DNA of 64,000 bases, taken from positions 434,001 to 498,000 of the forward strand of contig NZ_CP140151.1 in assembly GCF_034479555.1 (NCBI RefSeq). Reading direction: 5' to 3'. A program made the translations under genes and the position numbers. The stretch is from Chromohalobacter canadensis (GTDB taxonomy: Bacteria; Pseudomonadota; Gammaproteobacteria; Pseudomonadales; Halomonadaceae). The number at the start of each line of letters is the position of its first letter. The stretch's first letter is position 1. Shown piece after piece: positions 1 through 9,490 of this stretch. The notes beneath the pieces are model-generated. The model was not told where the DNA came from. It did no database searches and saw only the letters and a program-made list of their open reading frames with translations.

Positions 1-151
1 CATCGGGTCGCTGGCTCCACCAAACGCCCAGCCCCACGCAGACCACGAGATAGATAGCCAGCAAGGCGACCAAGGGCTTCCAGATCCAGCCATACTGGGG
101 CGATTCCAGAACATTGCGCTGGTGACGCTCACGCTTGCGAAAAAGAGCCAT
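1..151 (-). CDS. DUF2333-like inner-membrane protein, N-terminus only
   Basis: Only the first 50 codons lie in the window, read leftwards from the ATG at 149-151. The protein begins MALFRKRERHQRN, is strongly basic, and then has one hydrophobic segment at about residues 27-45 ending in GVWWSQRPD. That is the pattern of a single-pass membrane anchor with the bulk of the protein beyond the window edge. A short basic start, one helix and a WWSxxPD exit resemble DUF2333 proteins; this family call is from memory and is tentative. It is divergent from aroQ across 215 bases. Confidence 0.5.
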   Translation of the reverse strand, partial: MALFRKRERHQRNVLESPQYGWIWKPLVALLAIYLVVCVGLGVWWSQRPD

Positions 152-366
152 AAGACGTCCTTGTGATGAAGTTGAGTGCAATGACTTCCATCCTATCATG
201 CAGTGGCGTTTTTGCTTGTGCCAACGCAAACTAGACAGCTCGTCCGTTTTTGGGCAAACTCCGCCCACACTAACGATATATGGCACCAGCGGCGGCATCT
301 TGCGTGATCGTGCCGTGATCTAAGCCAATCCTGAACAGGTTAACAGCGTCGATCAGGACCCATGAC

Positions 367-804
367 ATGGCGAAGCTTCTCGTACTCAACGGCCCTAACC
401 TCAACCTGCTCGGCACCCGCGAGCCAGGTGTTTACGGCACCACCACCCTCGAGGACATTCGTCTGCGCCTGACCCAGCGCGCCTCTGATGCCGGCCATCG
501 ACTCGATTGGCTACAGTCCAATGCCGAGCACTTACTGGTCGAGCGTGTGCATGCGGCGCGTGACGACGGCACCGACTTCATCCTGATCAATCCGGCCGCC
601 TTTACGCATACCAGCGTTGCCTTGCGCGACGCGCTCACGGGTGTCGCCATCCCTTTTATTGAGTTGCATCTTTCCAACGTGCATGCGCGCGAGCCGTTTC
701 GCGCGCATTCGTATTTTTCGGATGTCGCTCGCGGCGTCATAGCTGGATTCGGCGCCGACAGTTACGAGCTTGCCCTGGAGGCCGCGCTACGCCAGCTCGG
801 CTGA
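367..804 (+). CDS. aroQ: 3-dehydroquinate dehydratase, type II
   Basis: This enzyme dehydrates 3-dehydroquinate to 3-dehydroshikimate in the cytoplasmic shikimate pathway. At 145 residues it has the normal type II length. It opens with the family signature [20 protein letters not shown] (residues 5-24), carrying the catalytic tyrosine of the flexible lid, and later shows the substrate-binding [10 protein letters not shown] and the [11 protein letters not shown] segment with the conserved histidine. The start ATG has AGGA about nine bases upstream. It stands directly upstream of accB and accC, an arrangement common in gammaproteobacteria that probably reflects co-transcription, with 62 bases between aroQ and accB. 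The assignment is secure. Confidence 0.97.
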   Translation: MAKLLVLNGPNLNLLGTREPGVYGTTTLEDIRLRLTQRASDAGHRLDWLQSNAEHLLVERVHAARDDGTDFILINPAAFTHTSVALRDALTGVAIPFIELHLSNVHAREPFRAHSYFSDVARGVIAGFGADSYELALEAALRQLG

Positions 805-866
805 CAGCACCCACGCTCCGATGGCAAATCACGCCACCTCACATTCACATTGATCGAGACAGGCTT

Positions 867-1325
867 ATGGATATTCGCAAGGTCAAGAAACTCATCGAAC
901 TCCTGGAAGAGTCCAATATCAGCGAGATCGAAATCCAGGAAGGCGAGGAATCCGTCCGTATCAGCCGCCACACTGGTGGTTTCAGCGCACCGCCCGCGGC
1001 CCAGGCCCCCGCTCCGGCCGCAGCGCCCGCCCCCGCCGCACCTAGCGTAGCGGCCGCTCCGGAGGCCGAGGCAGCACCCGCGCAGCCCAGCGGCCACCCG
1101 GTGACCTCACCCATGGTAGGCACTTTTTACCGCTCGCCGGCACCGGGCGCCAAAGCGTTCGTGGAAGTTGGCCAGAGCGTCAAGAAAGGCGAGACCGTGT
1201 GCATCGTCGAAGCCATGAAGATGATGAACCAGATCGAGGCCGACCATGATGGCGTAATCGAAGCCATCATGGTCGAGGACGGCGAACCGGTCGAATTCGA
1301 CCAGCCGATGGTCATCATCTCTTGA
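867..1325 (+). CDS. accB: Biotin carboxyl carrier protein of acetyl-CoA carboxylase
   Basis: This is the carrier subunit of acetyl-CoA carboxylase. Biotin on a lysine shuttles carboxyl groups between biotin carboxylase and carboxyltransferase for malonyl-CoA synthesis. The 152-residue protein has an N-terminal [13 protein letters not shown] helix, an Ala/Pro-rich linker at about residues 48-78, and a C-terminal biotinyl domain with the acceptor motif EAMKMMN. The lysine of that motif is the expected biotinylation site. The carboxylase gene accC follows after 70 bases that contain a perfect inverted repeat (1331-1361). Length and domain order are standard for the family. Confidence 0.98.
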   Translation: MDIRKVKKLIELLEESNISEIEIQEGEESVRISRHTGGFSAPPAAQAPAPAAAPAPAAPSVAAAPEAEAAPAQPSGHPVTSPMVGTFYRSPAPGAKAFVEVGQSVKKGETVCIVEAMKMMNQIEADHDGVIEAIMVEDGEPVEFDQPMVIIS

Positions 1326-1330
1326 AGCCG

Positions 1331-1361
1331 TTTGCGATCACGCTTGACTGTTGATCGCAAA
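1331..1361 (+). promoter_or_regulatory. Stem-loop between accB and accC
   Basis: The nine-base arms TTTGCGATC (1331-1339) and GATCGCAAA (1353-1361) are perfectly complementary around a 13-base loop, immediately after the accB stop codon. There is no U-run, so it is not a classical terminator. A processing site or partial attenuator setting the accB:accC ratio is an inference. Confidence 0.5.
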
Positions 1362-1395
1362 CCGCTTCCGAGCTTACATAGAGACGGACGACACT

Positions 1396-2742
1396 ATGTT
1401 GGACAAGGTACTCATCGCCAATCGTGGCGAGATCGCCCTTCGCGTACTGCGCGCCTGCAAGGAGCTGGGCATCAAGACCGTGGCGGTCCATTCCAAGGCG
1501 GACCGTGAACTCATGCACGTACGCCTAGCCGACGAAGCCGTGTGCATCGGGCCGGCCTCCTCAGCGCAATCGTATCTGAATATCCCAGCGCTGATCAGCG
1601 CCGCCGAGGTCACCGATTCCAGCGCCATCCATCCCGGCTATGGTTTTCTCTCCGAGAATGCCAACTTCGCCGAGCAGGTAGAGCGTTCAGGTTTCGTATT
1701 TGTCGGCCCGCGTGCCGAAACCATCCGTATGATGGGTGACAAGGTCAGCGCCATTTCGGCGATGAAGGCAGCCGGCGTGCCCACCGTGCCCGGCTCCGAT
1801 GGCCCGCTCCCCGAAGATAACGACGAAGCCATACTGGCTACCGCGCAACGCATCGGCTATCCAGTCATCATCAAGGCAGCCGCCGGCGGTGGGGGGCGCG
1901 GCATGCGCGTGGTGCACAGCGAGGATAGCCTGCTCTCCTCAGTCAGCGTGACGCGCAACGAGGCTAATACGTCGTTCGGCGACGGCACGCTGTACATGGA
2001 GAAGTTCCTCGAGAACCCGCGTCACGTCGAGGTCCAAGTGCTGGCCGACGGCCAGGGCAATGCCATTCACCTCTACGATCGCGATTGCTCCCTGCAGCGC
2101 CGCCATCAGAAGGTGCTTGAAGAAGCCCCAGCACCTCATCTCGATCCCCAGGCCCGCGAGAACGTTTTCAAGGCCTGCATCGATGCCTGCATCGAGATCA
2201 ACTACCGTGGTGCCGGGACCTTCGAGTTTCTGTATGAAAATGGTCAGTTCTTCTTCATCGAGATGAACACCCGCGTTCAGGTCGAACACCCGGTCTCCGA
2301 AATGGTCACCGGCGTAGACATCGTCAAGGAACAGCTGCGCATCGCTTCCGGCTTGCCGTTGTCGATCACCCAGGAGGATGTCCAGCTCAACGGGCACGCC
2401 TTCGAGTGCCGCATCAACGCCGAGGATTCACGCACCTTCATGCCCTCACCCGGCAAGATCGACCTCTACCACGCGCCGGGCGGCCTGGGCGTGCGCATGG
2501 ATTCGCATATCTACACCGGCTATAGCGTGCCGCCGCACTACGACTCATTGATCGGCAAGTTGATCACTTGGGGCGCCAGTCGCGAGACAGCATTGACGCG
2601 CATGCGCAATGCCCTCGACGAGCTACTGGTCGAAGGCATCAAGACCAATATTGATCTACAAAAGGATCTGGTCCGCGATAGCGCGTTCCAGCAAGGCGGG
2701 GTAAATATTCACTACCTCGAGAAGAAGCTTGGCCTGACCTGA
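1396..2742 (+). CDS. accC: Biotin carboxylase subunit of acetyl-CoA carboxylase
   Basis: The enzyme carboxylates the biotin carried by AccB using ATP and bicarbonate. The frame is open from 1351, but the first 15 codons are not family sequence. The ATG at 1396 gives [20 protein letters not shown], the canonical N-terminus, and a 448-residue protein of normal size. Visible motifs include the ATP-grasp glycine loop [13 protein letters not shown], the region [19 protein letters not shown], and the catalytic [16 protein letters not shown]. It pairs with accB upstream and is followed by a strong hairpin at 2762-2784. Confidence 0.98.
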   Translation: MLDKVLIANRGEIALRVLRACKELGIKTVAVHSKADRELMHVRLADEAVCIGPASSAQSYLNIPALISAAEVTDSSAIHPGYGFLSENANFAEQVERSGFVFVGPRAETIRMMGDKVSAISAMKAAGVPTVPGSDGPLPEDNDEAILATAQRIGYPVIIKAAAGGGGRGMRVVHSEDSLLSSVSVTRNEANTSFGDGTLYMEKFLENPRHVEVQVLADGQGNAIHLYDRDCSLQRRHQKVLEEAPAPHLDPQARENVFKACIDACIEINYRGAGTFEFLYENGQFFFIEMNTRVQVEHPVSEMVTGVDIVKEQLRIASGLPLSITQEDVQLNGHAFECRINAEDSRTFMPSPGKIDLYHAPGGLGVRMDSHIYTGYSVPPHYDSLIGKLITWGASRETALTRMRNALDELLVEGIKTNIDLQKDLVRDSAFQQGGVNIHYLEKKLGLT

Positions 2743-2761
2743 TCAGCCCACGCGACTCGAT

Positions 2762-2784
2762 ACGGGGCGGCCTTGGCCGTCCCG
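2762..2784 (+). terminator. Hairpin terminator after accC
   Basis: ACGGGGCGGCC and GGCCGTCCCGT form an 11-pair stem (one G-U) with a two-base TT loop, followed by TTGCGTTG. The stem is very stable but the U-rich tail is weak. It separates accBC from prmA. Confidence 0.6.
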
Positions 2785-2810
2785 TTTGCGTTGATGCTCA
2801 AGGAGACTTC

Positions 2811-3710
2811 ATGCCCTGGCTGCAACTCAAGGCACACATCGCCCCGCAGCATGCCGAAACGTTGGAAGAGCTGCTGCTGGCCGAGGGTGCTCAGGCCATC
2901 ACCCTGCAGGACGCTTACGACGACCCCGTCTTCGAACCCGAAAGCGGCACCACGCCGCTGTGGGATGAAACCGTGCTGACCGGCCTCTACGACGACCTGG
3001 AAGACATCGAGCCAATGCTCGACCGCGTCCGCCAGCAGTGGGCCGCCGAGATGGCCGACGAACCGTGCCCTGAGATCGGCTACGAGCTGCTCGCCGATCG
3101 CGATTGGGAGCGCGAGTGGATGGACGATTTCACCCCGCTCAAGATGGGCGAACGGCTGTGGGTGGTACCCAGTTGGCATGCCGCCCCCGAGCCCGATGCC
3201 GTCAATCTGCTGCTCGATCCCGGCCTGGCCTTCGGTACTGGCACCCATCCGACTACGGCACTGTGCCTGGGCTGGCTCGACGGCCTCGACCTCGACGCCG
3301 CCCGAGTGCTCGACTTCGGCTGCGGCTCCGGCATCCTGGCCATCGCTGCGCTCAAGCTGGGAGCTGACCACGCCACAGGCACCGATATCGATCCACAGGC
3401 CCTGCACGCGAGCCGTGAAAACGCCCAGCGTAACGCCATCGCCGATGAGCGTTTGTCGCTTTGCTATCCGGAGCGGCTTGCGGTCGAGCGTTATGATGTC
3501 GTGGTCGCCAACATTCTCTCCGGCCCTTTGGTGGAACTCGCGCCCACGCTCTGCGCGCATCTGGCACCAGGAGGACGCCTGGCTTTGTCAGGCATTCTCG
3601 CCGGCCAGGCCGATGAGGTCATGGACGCGTATCGCGAGCAAGGCATGCTGCTCGATGCGCCCGACGAGCGCGAAGGTTGGGTGCGCATTACCGGCGTGGC
3701 GCCGGCATGA
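2811..3710 (+). CDS. prmA: Ribosomal protein L11 methyltransferase
   Basis: PrmA is a cytoplasmic SAM-dependent enzyme that trimethylates lysines and the N-terminus of ribosomal protein L11. The 299-residue protein has the small N-terminal L11-binding domain ([20 protein letters not shown]) and a C-terminal Rossmann methyltransferase. Visible motifs are [14 protein letters not shown] at about 140-153, the SAM motif [21 protein letters not shown], and the catalytic-region [10 protein letters not shown]. The ATG is preceded by AAGGAG at ideal spacing. It lies between accC and dusB, on the same strand. Confidence 0.97.
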   Translation: MPWLQLKAHIAPQHAETLEELLLAEGAQAITLQDAYDDPVFEPESGTTPLWDETVLTGLYDDLEDIEPMLDRVRQQWAAEMADEPCPEIGYELLADRDWEREWMDDFTPLKMGERLWVVPSWHAAPEPDAVNLLLDPGLAFGTGTHPTTALCLGWLDGLDLDAARVLDFGCGSGILAIAALKLGADHATGTDIDPQALHASRENAQRNAIADERLSLCYPERLAVERYDVVVANILSGPLVELAPTLCAHLAPGGRLALSGILAGQADEVMDAYREQGMLLDAPDEREGWVRITGVAPA

Positions 3711-3804
3711 GCGCGCTTGACGCGAGGAGCGGCGCACTGCCCCTTCAAGAACATCGTTCTGGCGGCTATCATAAGCCCCTTTCACTATCTAGACCCGTCT
3801 CGTG

Positions 3805-4836
3805 ATGCCGACCCACGTCTCATCTCCGGTGACGCCGTTGCCGCGCATCGGCCCTTACGCATTGCCCAACCGGGCGATTCTGGCGCCCATGGCGGGCGTG
3901 ACCGATCGTCCGTTCAGGCAATTGTGCCGAGAGCTCGGCGCGGGCTTGGTCGTCTCGGAAATGGTCACCGCCGACGCGCGCCTATGGCATACCCGTAAGT
4001 CGCGGCAAAGGCTCGACCATGCCGGCGAACCCGGCCCGCGCGATGTACAGATCGCTGGCGGCGACCCGGAAATGCTGGCCGAAGCCGCACGCCTCAATGT
4101 CGCGCAAGGTGCTGAGATCGTCGACATCAACATGGGCTGCCCGGCCAAGAAGGTCTGCAACAAGGCTGCCGGCTCGGCATTGTTGCGCGACGAACGCCTG
4201 GTCGCAGCAATTCTCGAGAGTGTCGTGGCGGCTGTGGATGTCCCGGTGACATTGAAGATTCGTACCGGATGGTGCTCAGAGTCGCGCAACGGCATACGCG
4301 TGGCAAAATTAGCCGAGGCCGCTGGCATCCAAGCACTCGCAGTGCATGGTCGTACTCGCGAGCAGCGCTATCGCGGCGATGCCGAATACGACACCATCGC
4401 TGCTATCAAGCAAGCGGTATCGCTGCCGATATTCGCCAATGGCGATATCGACAGCGCCGAGAAAGCCGCCCGCGTCCTCGACTACACTAAGGCCGATGCG
4501 GTCATGATCGGACGCGGCGCCCAAGGCAATCCGTGGATCTTTCGCGAGATCGAACACTACTTACGTACCGGTGCCCCCCTGGCACGCCCGACGCCCGCAG
4601 AAATCGCCGCCGTGATGCATCGTCATCTCGAGGCACTGCATGCCTTTTACGGTGAGCACATGGGGGTGCGCATCGCACGCAAGCATGTGGGCTGGTATCT
4701 CGCCACTCGCCCACAAGCGGCAGCATTGCGCGCACGCTTCAACGTTCTGGAACAGCCCTCGGCTCAACACCGCTTCGTGGATACGCTCGCTCACGATGCA
4801 CCGGCGTTGGCCTCAAATGGAAGCAATGCAGCATGA
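3805..4836 (+). CDS. dusB: tRNA-dihydrouridine synthase B
   Basis: DusB is an FMN-dependent flavoenzyme that reduces specific uridines to dihydrouridine in the D-loop of tRNAs. The ATG at 3805 gives 343 residues; a GTG one codon upstream is an alternative start. Motifs seen include [20 protein letters not shown], the active-site [14 protein letters not shown] with the catalytic cysteine, [19 protein letters not shown] and the FMN-phosphate binding [13 protein letters not shown]. The 3' end overlaps fis by four bases (ATGA), the classical dusB-fis operon, so Fis translation is probably coupled to DusB. Confidence 0.97.
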   Translation: MPTHVSSPVTPLPRIGPYALPNRAILAPMAGVTDRPFRQLCRELGAGLVVSEMVTADARLWHTRKSRQRLDHAGEPGPRDVQIAGGDPEMLAEAARLNVAQGAEIVDINMGCPAKKVCNKAAGSALLRDERLVAAILESVVAAVDVPVTLKIRTGWCSESRNGIRVAKLAEAAGIQALAVHGRTREQRYRGDAEYDTIAAIKQAVSLPIFANGDIDSAEKAARVLDYTKADAVMIGRGAQGNPWIFREIEHYLRTGAPLARPTPAEIAAVMHRHLEALHAFYGEHMGVRIARKHVGWYLATRPQAAALRARFNVLEQPSAQHRFVDTLAHDAPALASNGSNAA

Positions 4837-5132
4837 CCAGCAGGCAAGCATTTCCCATCGATCAGAATACGCTCGATGCCAGCGCCACGGCATCGCCAGC
4901 GCATCAGCAAACTTTGCGTGAGTCGGTCGAGCTCGCCATGCAACGCTACTTCGGCCACCTGGATGGCGAAACGGTCAGTGACCTTTATGGCATGGTGCTG
5001 ACCGAGGTCGAAGTGCCCTTGCTAGAAGCTGTGATGCGCTATGCCGACGGCAATCAGACACGCGCCGCCGACATGCTGGGCCTCAATCGCGGCACCTTGC
5101 GCAAGAAGCTCAAGCAGTACGACCTGATCTGA
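4833..5132 (+). CDS. fis: Nucleoid-associated DNA-bending protein Fis
   Basis: Fis is a homodimeric DNA-bending protein that activates rRNA/tRNA promoters and organises the nucleoid. The 99-residue product matches the usual size. The C-terminal helix-turn-helix is plain: [20 protein letters not shown] followed by [14 protein letters not shown]. The dimerisation region includes the segment around [18 protein letters not shown]. Its start lies inside the dusB stop codon. A GC-rich hairpin follows (5154-5170). Confidence 0.97.
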   Translation: MTSRQAFPIDQNTLDASATASPAHQQTLRESVELAMQRYFGHLDGETVSDLYGMVLTEVEVPLLEAVMRYADGNQTRAADMLGLNRGTLRKKLKQYDLI

Positions 5133-5153
5133 GTCCAAATCGATCTGATAGGG

Positions 5154-5170
5154 GCGCCCCCACTGGGCGC
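5154..5170 (+). terminator. Hairpin after fis
   Basis: GCGCCC (5154-5159) and GGGCGC (5165-5170) pair around a five-base loop and are followed by TCTTCACGTTTC. The tail is only moderately U-rich, so this is a likely but not ideal intrinsic terminator for the dusB-fis unit. Confidence 0.5.
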
Positions 5171-5232
5171 TCTTCACGTTTCACGCTATTGGCTGGCGTC
5201 AATCGTCCCTCATCTTTCAAGAGTAGAGCTTC

Positions 5233-6822
5233 ATGGCCGATCACACTGCAACCTCGTCTCCCCAGCCCGTGCGTCGCGCATTGATCAGCGTGTCCGACAA
5301 GACCGGCATCGTCGATTTTGCTCGCGAACTCAGCACGCACGGCGTCGCCCTGCTCTCCACCGGCGGCACCTTTCGCCTGCTCAACGAACACGGCATCCCG
5401 GTCACGGAGGTTTCGCAGCATACGGGTTTCCCGGAAATCATGGATGGCCGCGTCAAGACGCTGCACCCCAAGATTCACGGCGGCATCCTCGGGCGCCGTG
5501 GGCAGGATGACGAGGTAATGGCCGAGCACGGCATCGACGCCATCGACATGGTTGTGGTCAACCTCTACCCCTTCACCGATACCGTGGCGCGCGAGGATTG
5601 CACCCTGGAAGAGGCCATCGAGAACATCGACATCGGTGGCCCTACCATGGTCCGCGCCTGTGCCAAGAACCACGCGCACACCAGCATCGTAGTCAATGCG
5701 TCCGACTACGGCCGCGTGCTCGGCGACATACGCGCACATGGCGGCGTTGGCGCAACGTTGCGCTTCGATCTGGCGGTCAAGGCCTTCGAGCATACCGCAG
5801 GCTACGACGGTGCCATCGCCAACTATCTGGGTACCCTGGTGGAAGGCGGCGAGAGCGACTTCCCGCGTACCTATAACGTGCAGTTCCAGAAAAAACAGGC
5901 GATGCGCTACGGTGAGAACCCGCATCAGCAAGCGGCCTTCTATGCCGAGGCCGGTGCTACCGAAGCCAGCGTGACCACGGCAGAACAGCTCCAGGGCAAG
6001 GCATTGTCGTTCAATAACGTCGCCGACACCGACGCTGCTTTCGAGTGCGTCAAGGTCTTCAACGAAACAGCCTGCGTCATCGTCAAACATGCCAACCCTT
6101 GCGGCGTCGCCGTCGCCGACACGCCGCTCGCCGCCTATCAGAGTGCGTTCGCTACCGACCCCACCAGCGCTTTCGGCGGTATCATCGCCTTCAACCGCCC
6201 GCTGGACGCCGATACGGCACGTGCCATCGTCGACCGCCAGTTCGTGGAAGTCATCATCGCACCAGGCATAGACGACGATGCCGCCGAGATCGTCGCTGGG
6301 AAGAAAAACGTGCGCCTGCTCGATGTCAGCAAGCACTGGCCCAGCCAGCCGCGTCCCGCTCATGACTTCAAGCGCGTCACCGGCGGGCTCCTGGTCCAGG
6401 ACCGTGACCAAGGTATGGTCGAATCCGAACACCTGCGCACCGTCACCGAGCGCGCCCCCAGCGACCAGGAGCTACGCGATCTCAGCTTTGCCTGGAAGGT
6501 CGCCAAGTTCGTCAAGTCCAACGCCATCGTCTATGCCAAGCACGGTCAGACCATCGGCGTGGGAGCCGGGCAAATGAGCCGCGTCTACTCGGCCAAGATC
6601 GCCGGCATCAAGGCCGCCGATGAAGGCCTGGAAGTACCCGGCTCGGTGATGGCGTCGGATGCCTTCTTCCCCTTCCGCGATGGTATCGACGCCGCCGCCG
6701 CCGCCGGCATCACTGCCGTCATCCAACCTGGTGGCTCAATGCGTGACCAGGAAGTGATCGACGCCGCCAACGAAGCGGGCATCGCCATGGTCTTCACCGA
6801 TATGCGTCACTTCAGGCACTGA
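5233..6822 (+). CDS. purH: Bifunctional AICAR transformylase / IMP cyclohydrolase
   Basis: PurH catalyses the last two steps of IMP synthesis. The 529-residue protein has an N-terminal MGS-like IMP cyclohydrolase domain ([20 protein letters not shown], then [11 protein letters not shown], and [20 protein letters not shown]) and a C-terminal transformylase domain with [10 protein letters not shown], the catalytic-region [10 protein letters not shown] and [15 protein letters not shown]. It ends at DMRHFRH followed by TGA. The stop codon is overlapped by a tandem array of a seven-base repeat (6821-6873). It is convergent with gabD across a shared terminator. Confidence 0.98.
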   Translation: MADHTATSSPQPVRRALISVSDKTGIVDFARELSTHGVALLSTGGTFRLLNEHGIPVTEVSQHTGFPEIMDGRVKTLHPKIHGGILGRRGQDDEVMAEHGIDAIDMVVVNLYPFTDTVAREDCTLEEAIENIDIGGPTMVRACAKNHAHTSIVVNASDYGRVLGDIRAHGGVGATLRFDLAVKAFEHTAGYDGAIANYLGTLVEGGESDFPRTYNVQFQKKQAMRYGENPHQQAAFYAEAGATEASVTTAEQLQGKALSFNNVADTDAAFECVKVFNETACVIVKHANPCGVAVADTPLAAYQSAFATDPTSAFGGIIAFNRPLDADTARAIVDRQFVEVIIAPGIDDDAAEIVAGKKNVRLLDVSKHWPSQPRPAHDFKRVTGGLLVQDRDQGMVESEHLRTVTERAPSDQELRDLSFAWKVAKFVKSNAIVYAKHGQTIGVGAGQMSRVYSAKIAGIKAADEGLEVPGSVMASDAFFPFRDGIDAAAAAGITAVIQPGGSMRDQEVIDAANEAGIAMVFTDMRHFRH

Positions 6823-6873
6823 AGACGGAAGACGGAAGACGGAAGACGGAAGACGGAAGACGGAAGACGGAAG
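6821..6873 (+). repeat. Heptanucleotide tandem repeat (GAAGACG)7 at the purH stop codon
   Basis: Seven perfect copies of GAAGACG run from 6821 to 6869 and a partial GAAG follows. The array begins at the second base of the purH TGA stop codon, so none of it is coding. The unit has no dyad symmetry and cannot form a hairpin alone. The same placement is seen after ureC and, imperfectly, after gabD. Confidence 0.9.
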
Positions 6874-6901
6874 GTCAGGATGACTTCTGCGACGCAAAGC
6901 A

Positions 6902-6930
6902 AAAGCCCCCGTATAATATACAGGGGCTTT
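6902..6930. terminator. Bidirectional terminator between purH and gabD
   Basis: AAAGCCCC (6902-6909) pairs with GGGGCTTT (6923-6930), and the inner GTATAATATAC folds again (GTAT/ATAC). A-run and T-run flanks serve both strands, as expected between the convergent purH and gabD genes. Confidence 0.85.
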
Positions 6931-6934
6931 GTTC

Positions 6935-6962
6935 TTACCTCTTACTTCTTCACTCTTACCTC
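6935..6962 (-). repeat. Imperfect heptamer array after gabD
   Basis: On the + strand the sequence reads TTACCTC TTACTTC TTCACTC TTACCTC, four consecutive seven-base units that agree at most positions. It sits between the gabD stop codon (6974-6976) and the shared terminator, so it belongs to the gabD 3' untranslated region. It mirrors the perfect heptamer array on the purH side. Confidence 0.6.
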
Positions 6963-6973
6963 TGCGAAGCCGC

Positions 6974-8431
6974 TTAGCCTAGATCCATGCACAGATACTT
7001 GGTTTCCATGTATTCGTCGATACCGTACTTGGAGCCTTCACGCCCCAGTCCCGAGGCCTTGACGCCTCCGAAAGGTGCACTGGCGTTGGAGATCAGGCCC
7101 GTATTGATACCGACCATGCCGTACTCCAGCGCTTCGGCCACACGCCATACACGGCTCAGGTCGTTGGCATAGAAGTACGATGCCAGCCCAAAGCGCGTGT
7201 CGTTAGCCATCTGCACAGCGTCTTCCTCGTCATCGAACGGCAGTACCGCCGCCAAAGGCCCGAAGGTTTCCTCGTGCGCGACCTTCATATCGGCATTCGC
7301 GTGGCTCACCAGTGTCGGCGTGAAAAAGCGTCCACCCAGTGGATGCGTATGGCCGCCTAACAGCAGTTCGGCGCCCTTGTCGACGGCATCTTGGATATGT
7401 TCGGAGACCTTGGCGACGGCATCATCGTCGATCAACGGCCCGATGTTCACGCCTTCTTCGGTGCCCGGGCCGACGTGCAATTCGCTGTTCATGGCCGCCG
7501 CCAGCTTTTCACTGAACGCATTGATCACGCTGGACTGCACCAGGAAGCGGTTGGTGCACACGCAGGTCTGACCGGCATTGCGGAACTTGCTGGCCATTGC
7601 CCCCTCGACGGCGGCATCGAGATCGGCGTCTTCGAAGACCAAAAATGGTGCGTTCCCCCCCAGTTCCAGCGAAATCTTCTGGATATGCTCGGCAGCGCCG
7701 GCCATCAGTTGGCTGCCCACCTCGGTGGAACCGGTGAAAGTGATCTTGCGTACCACGGGCGACTCGGTCATCGCCTTGGCGATCTCGCTGGCACGCCCCG
7801 GCACCACGTTGAACACACCGCGCGGCACCCCAGCCTGCTCGGCCAACGCCGCCAGCGCGGTAGCGGAAAACGGCGTCTGACTGGCCGGCTTGATGACGAT
7901 CGGGCACCCCGCGGCCAATGCAGCGGCCGCCTTGCGAGTGATCATCGACGACGGGAAATTCCATGGCGTGATTGCCCCGACGACGCCGACCGGCTGCTTG
8001 AGCACCACGATGCGCTGGTTGGACTTGGCGGCAGGGATGGTATCGCCATACACGCGCCGCGCTTCTTCGGCGAACCAGCGCAGGAAGCTCGCCGCATAGG
8101 CGATCTCGCCGGCCGCTTCCTTGAGCGGTTTGCCCTGCTCGGCGGTCATGATCGCCGCCAGTTCGTCCTGATGCTCGAGCATCAGGTCATACCATTTCAT
8201 CAAGGTGTCCGCGCGCTCTTGCGCCGTCAGGGCACGCCAAGCCGGCCAGGCCGACTCGGCAGCTTCGATGGCACGCTCTGTCTCGGCACGCCCCAGCTTG
8301 GGCATGCGTCCCACGATCTCACCAGTGGCCGGGTCGTCGACCTCGATCTGTTCGCCGCTGTCCGCTGCCACCCAGTTGCCGTCGATATAGGCAAAGGGGC
8401 GAAACAGCGAGTTCTCCTGAAGGGACTCCAT
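6974..8431 (-). CDS. gabD: NAD(P)-dependent succinate-semialdehyde dehydrogenase
   Basis: This aldehyde dehydrogenase probably oxidises succinate semialdehyde to succinate in GABA or polyamine breakdown. The frame opens further upstream, but the ATG at 8431 is preceded by AGGAAGGAG and gives MESLQENSLFRPFAYIDG and 485 residues, the usual GabD length. Family motifs are ITPWNFPSSMITRKAAAALA, the catalytic glutamate in LELGGNAPF, and the nucleophile in NAGQTCVCTNRF, whose extra cysteine two residues after the nucleophile is typical of bacterial GabD. No transaminase gene is adjacent, so the substrate is inferred from sequence type only. Confidence 0.87.
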   Translation of the reverse strand: MESLQENSLFRPFAYIDGNWVAADSGEQIEVDDPATGEIVGRMPKLGRAETERAIEAAESAWPAWRALTAQERADTLMKWYDLMLEHQDELAAIMTAEQGKPLKEAAGEIAYAASFLRWFAEEARRVYGDTIPAAKSNQRIVVLKQPVGVVGAITPWNFPSSMITRKAAAALAAGCPIVIKPASQTPFSATALAALAEQAGVPRGVFNVVPGRASEIAKAMTESPVVRKITFTGSTEVGSQLMAGAAEHIQKISLELGGNAPFLVFEDADLDAAVEGAMASKFRNAGQTCVCTNRFLVQSSVINAFSEKLAAAMNSELHVGPGTEEGVNIGPLIDDDAVAKVSEHIQDAVDKGAELLLGGHTHPLGGRFFTPTLVSHANADMKVAHEETFGPLAAVLPFDDEEDAVQMANDTRFGLASYFYANDLSRVWRVAEALEYGMVGINTGLISNASAPFGGVKASGLGREGSKYGIDEYMETKYLCMDLG

Positions 8432-8536
8432 GGCGTTCTCCTTCCTGACAATGAGGGCGACGCTGGCCGTCGCCATGAATTCATCTTATGCCGAGTCTCT
8501 GGATGCCACCAAACGCAGCGCGCAATGACATGACGT

Positions 8537-8989
8537 TCACCCCACACCCCAGATAAAGAGACTCAGCACCGCAATGGCGATGGCGGCCCCACACAGCGCC
8601 TGGCCTCTGTAACGCGACGGCGAGCGCCGTACCTGCCGAATCCCGAGCACTGCCAGTAGCACCGCCAGCGCGTCGACGAGCAGCATATAAGACGCCAACA
8701 ACGGCGCCGTGGCGACGAGCACCAGCGCCAGCACCGCCCAAGGAGACAATAAAGAAGATTTGACCTGCCCTTGAGCGTCACGCGTTTGCCGCGCGGTGCG
8801 CTGAGGCACGGGCGCGTCGAAGACCTGCTCGGCACGTCCGGCATCCCCGTCGAAGCGTAGCCGACTGCCTTCCCTCGGCAGACCCCGGCCACGCCACTCG
8901 GTCAATGTGAATGTATAACGATACCCATCATCGCCGACGATCACGCCGCGCTGGCCAGCATCATCGAAGGTTTCCAGCTTACCGTTCAC
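8537..8989 (-). CDS. Small protein with N-terminal cold-shock-like domain and two membrane segments
   Basis: No precise family name can be given. The N-terminus (NGKLETFDDAGQRGVIVGDD) reads like an OB-fold/cold-shock-type module in which a loop precedes GDDGYRYTF. After a charged linker come two hydrophobic stretches, at about residues 85-108 and 128-146, with IRQVRRSPSRYRGQ between them, a TM2/DUF4190-like hairpin. The frame can start at TTG 9007, but GTG 8989 has GGGAG seven bases upstream and yields the N-terminus usual for such proteins (150 residues). Function unknown. Confidence 0.7.
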   Translation of the reverse strand: MNGKLETFDDAGQRGVIVGDDGYRYTFTLTEWRGRGLPREGSRLRFDGDAGRAEQVFDAPVPQRTARQTRDAQGQVKSSLLSPWAVLALVLVATAPLLASYMLLVDALAVLLAVLGIRQVRRSPSRYRGQALCGAAIAIAVLSLFIWGVG

Positions 8990-9032
8990 GACGCGACTCC
9001 CGACCAAATACCGATGGCATGGTCATATCACC

Positions 9033-9431
9033 TCAATCCAGGCGCGAGTCCGATAGCGTCACCGACACGGAGTCGGAAAAACGCAGCGCGAAAGGTTTAT
9101 CGATTTCCACCTGCGCCGTGAGGACCTGCTCGTAACTCATGATGATATCCAAGACTTCGCGGGTCATGCGTTCCAGCAAGAGGAAGCGGTTATCCTCGAC
9201 ATAGCCGATGATATGCTTGGTGATCGTACGGTAATTGAGCGCCTGCTCGATATGATCGAACTTGACCGCACGATCGGCCCTATAACGAATGGTGGCATTG
9301 ATCACCACATCCTGCCGGTTCTGGATTTCCTCATCCTTGATTCCGATATGGGTACGCAGGCGCAGATTCTTGATGTTAATCGTCGCCAGATCATGATCGA
9401 GGTGCTGATCGTTCAGGGCATGTAAGGCCAT
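9033..9431 (-). CDS. folX: Dihydroneopterin triphosphate 2'-epimerase
   Basis: FolX epimerises 7,8-dihydroneopterin triphosphate at C2'. It belongs to the dihydroneopterin aldolase fold. This 132-residue protein resembles FolX more than Fol[54 protein letters not shown] and [13 protein letters not shown] follow the E. coli FolX pattern closely. The C-terminus [20 protein letters not shown] is also typical. folE lies 59 bases upstream on the same strand, which supports a shared pterin function. AGGAG lies about nine bases before the ATG. Confidence 0.9.
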   Translation of the reverse strand: MALHALNDQHLDHDLATINIKNLRLRTHIGIKDEEIQNRQDVVINATIRYRADRAVKFDHIEQALNYRTITKHIIGYVEDNRFLLLERMTREVLDIIMSYEQVLTAQVEIDKPFALRFSDSVSVTLSDSRLD

Positions 9432-9490
9432 GCGGCATTTCTCCTAAAGTGCGTAACGCGCGTCACGCGCGGCGATGACCGACGCCTCGC

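Noticed and set aside
5110-6432. 440-codon open frame on the minus strand opposite purH
   Set aside because: It is a shadow of the purH coding sequence caused by high GC at third positions; it has no family motifs and no ribosome site.
6821-6873. CRISPR-like array
   Set aside because: The repeat is only seven bases with no spacers; no cas genes are present.
7391-8533. 380-codon + strand frame opposite gabD
   Set aside because: Antisense shadow; gabD has a complete set of catalytic motifs on the minus strand.
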